Below, piece after piece: positions 62,231 to 64,000 of a DNA stretch of 64,000 nt. Within the stretch, counting starts at the first letter, position 1, and each line of letters opens with the position of its first letter. The stretch lies in the NCBI GenBank assembly GCA_003167495.1, contig PMSX01000136.1, forward strand, positions 1 to 64,000, read 5' to 3'. This stretch comes from Bryobacterales bacterium. GTDB lineage: Bacteria > Acidobacteriota > Terriglobia > Bryobacterales > Bryobacteraceae. The notes below the pieces were generated by a model that made no database searches, was not told the DNA's origin, and saw only the letters and a list, made by a program, of their open reading frames with translations. Both the position numbers and the translations under genes were made by a program.

Positions 62231-62332
62231 ATGGAGAAGATCGCTTCGGCGATTGCGCTGTTCCCTTTTTCTGCGGTGGCTAATCCGGCGGCAAACCAAC
62301 ATGTCGCTTTCTACGTGGATTTAGGATTATGA
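62231..62332 (+). CDS. 33-residue secreted-type peptide ORF
   Basis: The frame starts at ATG 62231 with GGAGGAAAAATT just upstream, a strong ribosome binding site. It encodes MEKIASAIALFPFSAVA followed by NPAANQHVAFYVDLGL and stops at 62332, 14 bases before the next ATG. The first 17 residues look like a short signal peptide with an AVA cleavage motif. It may be a secreted peptide, a leader controlling the following gene, or the remnant of a longer gene. I know no homologue. Confidence 0.4.
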   Translation: MEKIASAIALFPFSAVANPAANQHVAFYVDLGL

Positions 62333-62346
62333 TCTGGAGGATCAGA

Positions 62347-63153
62347 ATGTCAAAATTTCGAGCGCTTGTTCTAATGTCAGTTGTTGTCGTGGCATTGTCA
62401 CCGACAGCTGTTTACGCCCAAACGAGTCTTCAGGATTTGGGTTTCAATGTTAACGGGACCTATTACCCATCGACCCTAACGGTCCCAGGACTTACCAGTT
62501 CCTCCTTTGATACAACCACGGGCTTGGGAACCCTGACGCTCACATTCGATCCGGGCAAAGCGGGCAGCTACAATTTCGATGCTTGGTTCTTTGATGAACT
62601 GGCTTTTCCGGGTTACAACGAACACGGTGCAGTAAGCGGCTCGCTGGCTGCGGGCCAAAGCTGGCAAATCGGTATCCCCGATTACGACAGCGATGGTAAT
62701 TATACGGGGACTATCATATCGAATACGACAAATAACGCGCTAAACAACACGAATCAGATTACTGGTGGCGGTGACAACTCCGGAGACATTTGCACAGGGA
62801 AAAATTGCAACGATTATACTTCGCTAGCTTTGGGATGGACGTTCACGCTGGCGGCCAATCAGGAGGAGACGATCACTCTTTGCTTGTCCTCCCCAACTGC
62901 AGCGCTATCGGCTGAGCAGAGTTGTCCCGTAAGCAGTTTCACACTGGAGCAGGTTCACCCCGTCGACGCATACAACACAGCCGCAACGGATGTGTTTTAT
63001 TCAGGCAATGCGGCTACCTCGACGGTGGGTGGGCCGCCGCCTCCCCCGCCCGTCGTTCCCGAGCCAGCTTCGTGGGGTCTTTTAGCCACAGGTCTCGTGA
63101 TAGCAGGATTTACCCAACGGCAGCGATGTTTTAGAGCCATGTTTAGAGCATAA
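62347..63153 (+). CDS. PEP-CTERM sorted exported protein
   Basis: The 268-residue protein has a Sec signal (LVLMSVVVVALSPTAVYAQT) and a C-terminal PEP-CTERM signal (VVPEPASWGLLATGLVIAGF followed by a basic end) after a Pro-rich linker. The middle is a beta-sandwich-like domain with LGTLTLTFDPGKAGSYNFDA and DYDSDGNYTGTIIS. Exosortase, not in this window, would process it. ATG 62347 follows GGAGG by six bases; the ATG at 62329 has no site. A PKD-domain protein gene follows in the same direction. Confidence 0.85.
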   Translation: MSKFRALVLMSVVVVALSPTAVYAQTSLQDLGFNVNGTYYPSTLTVPGLTSSSFDTTTGLGTLTLTFDPGKAGSYNFDAWFFDELAFPGYNEHGAVSGSLAAGQSWQIGIPDYDSDGNYTGTIISNTTNNALNNTNQITGGGDNSGDICTGKNCNDYTSLALGWTFTLAANQEETITLCLSSPTAALSAEQSCPVSSFTLEQVHPVDAYNTAATDVFYSGNAATSTVGGPPPPPPVVPEPASWGLLATGLVIAGFTQRQRCFRAMFRA

Positions 63154-63179
63154 GTCTGGAAACCAGGGGGCAAATTACT

Positions 63180-64000
63180 ATGAGAATTCAATTTTCATCC
63201 AGCATTAAAGTTGCGGCGAGTGCCGCGCTGTTCATCCTTCAACCAATCGCGTTTGGGGCAGTGACCGTTCTAACAGTACCGTGGGTTCCAGCTACTCCTA
63301 CGAGTCCGCACAGCACTTACTCCGTTAGCGGGACCGAAACCACCATAGTTCTCGGAGCCACAGTTCCGAGCGCGGTTGGATCGGCGGATACCTTCAAGGC
63401 CGTGTGGAGCTTCGGAGACGGAACCCCGAACGTTACCATTAACCCAGTGACGAATCCCTACGATATTTCGACAACCCATCAGTATCCTGCCAGCGCGGCC
63501 GTCGGAACCACGTGGACCGCTGTTGTGACGGTCACCGACATTACAACCAGTACAACCGGCAGTGCGAATTACTACGTGTATCAGCAAGCAATCAGTTCAT
63601 CGCTACCCGCTGTTCAGTTGCAGGCCAAAGTGAACGTAGCCATTGATTGGGGCTTGTGGTATATGCACCAAACCATGTGGCGCGGTACGACCACCGTTAG
63701 CTCGAAGACCGTGAACTGGGGCGGCTGGGACCTCCAATCCGGGGTTCCATCTGGTGGTTGCGTCAACTCTTCCGACAGCGCCAACTCGGGCTATTCTTGG
63801 GATTGCTCCGTTTACGGTGTCATCGATGCCGAAAACATACAGGCCTTTGAAGTGAATGGTCACCTGCAGAATGGCCCAGCCACCGACCCCTACACGGATG
63901 ACGTGGCCCGAGGCTTCGCAAGGATGTTCACTTTCTTGATTACCCAAGCTGCCGCCGGCAGCACTTACACTTACAATCCAGCTACAAATAACTATACGTG
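63180..64000 (+). CDS. Secreted PKD-domain protein, incomplete at window end
   Basis: An open frame of at least 273 codons runs from ATG 63180 off the end of the window. It has a signal peptide (MRIQFSSSIKVAASAALFIL) and a PKD-like domain with the signature AVWSFGDGTPNVTI and a closing strand WTAVVTVTDITT (about 30-140). The next part is rich in Trp, Gly, Asn and Thr (VNVAIDWGLWYMHQTMWRGT) and contains two cysteines about 20 residues apart (GCVNSS; WDCSVYG). PKD domains are used by secreted and surface proteins for binding. AGGGGG about nine bases upstream supports the start. Confidence 0.75.
   Translation, partial: MRIQFSSSIKVAASAALFILQPIAFGAVTVLTVPWVPATPTSPHSTYSVSGTETTIVLGATVPSAVGSADTFKAVWSFGDGTPNVTINPVTNPYDISTTHQYPASAAVGTTWTAVVTVTDITTSTTGSANYYVYQQAISSSLPAVQLQAKVNVAIDWGLWYMHQTMWRGTTTVSSKTVNWGGWDLQSGVPSGGCVNSSDSANSGYSWDCSVYGVIDAENIQAFEVNGHLQNGPATDPYTDDVARGFARMFTFLITQAAAGSTYTYNPATNNYT

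Overview
The window looks like a chromosomal stretch from a soil acidobacterium, most likely of the Solibacterales/Bryobacteraceae type. This is inferred from gene content alone: three very large Oar-like TonB-dependent receptors with an N-terminal carboxypeptidase-regulatory domain, PEP-CTERM exported proteins, an S53 sedolisin with Ig-like tail, a GH79-type glycosidase resembling the Acidobacterium capsulatum enzyme, many Tat-type signal peptides, and frequent GTG/TTG starts. No rRNA, CRISPR array or prophage was seen.

Layout. 1-1483 is an IS1182-type insertion sequence whose right end interrupts a TPR protein gene (remnant to 2662). 2847-7967 holds an unknown secreted protein and a large hybrid sensor kinase. 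gyrA lies on the minus strand at 8098-10599. 10755-13829 is a tight three-gene unit: Tat-exported TIM-barrel isomerase/epimerase, nucleoside:H+ symporter-type MFS permease and two-domain cytidine deaminase. 13944-17792 has a PEP-CTERM protein with a clear terminator, a ParS/MbcA-like antitoxin followed by a broken RES-domain toxin, a PaiB-like FMN protein, a polyisoprenyl-type glycosyltransferase and a HAD phosphatase. 17949-22377 has the first TonB receptor and two small genes.

The centre of interest is 22697-31493, one tightly packed operon: FHA protein, 32-residue membrane microprotein, PP2C phosphatase with an extracytoplasmic beta-helix, membrane Ser/Thr kinase with degenerate glycine loop and TPR-like ectodomain, a single-polypeptide fusion of a SEDS glycosyltransferase (RodA/FtsW) with a class B penicillin-binding protein, and a second FHA protein. 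It parallels the actinobacterial fhaA-fhaB-pstP-rodA-pbpA-pknA/B cluster, but with different sensor domains and a fused polymerase/cross-linker. The inferred role is phospho-signalling control of peptidoglycan synthesis.

31498-44704 contains a small secreted protein, a DmpA-type aminopeptidase, a Tat lipoprotein glycosidase, an ISC-type ferredoxin, a 1.1-kb non-coding region of degenerate repeats with a REP-like palindrome, then argS, acnA, a MutT-like Nudix gene, a short conserved protein, a DedA protein and a large GT-C-like membrane protein. A tRNA-Gly(TCC) follows at 44830. 44986-47008 is a minus-strand TadE/TadE/TadG triplet. 47297-52628 has the S53 peptidase, a methyltransferase and a DEAD-box helicase with a hairpin leader. 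52759-61959 has two TonB receptors flanking an OmpR-type two-component system, with promoter-like elements between the regulator and the divergent receptor. The right end (62231-64000) has a tiny secreted ORF, a PEP-CTERM protein and a PKD-domain secreted protein running off the window.

All assignments come from reading the sequence and recalled family motifs; no database search was run.
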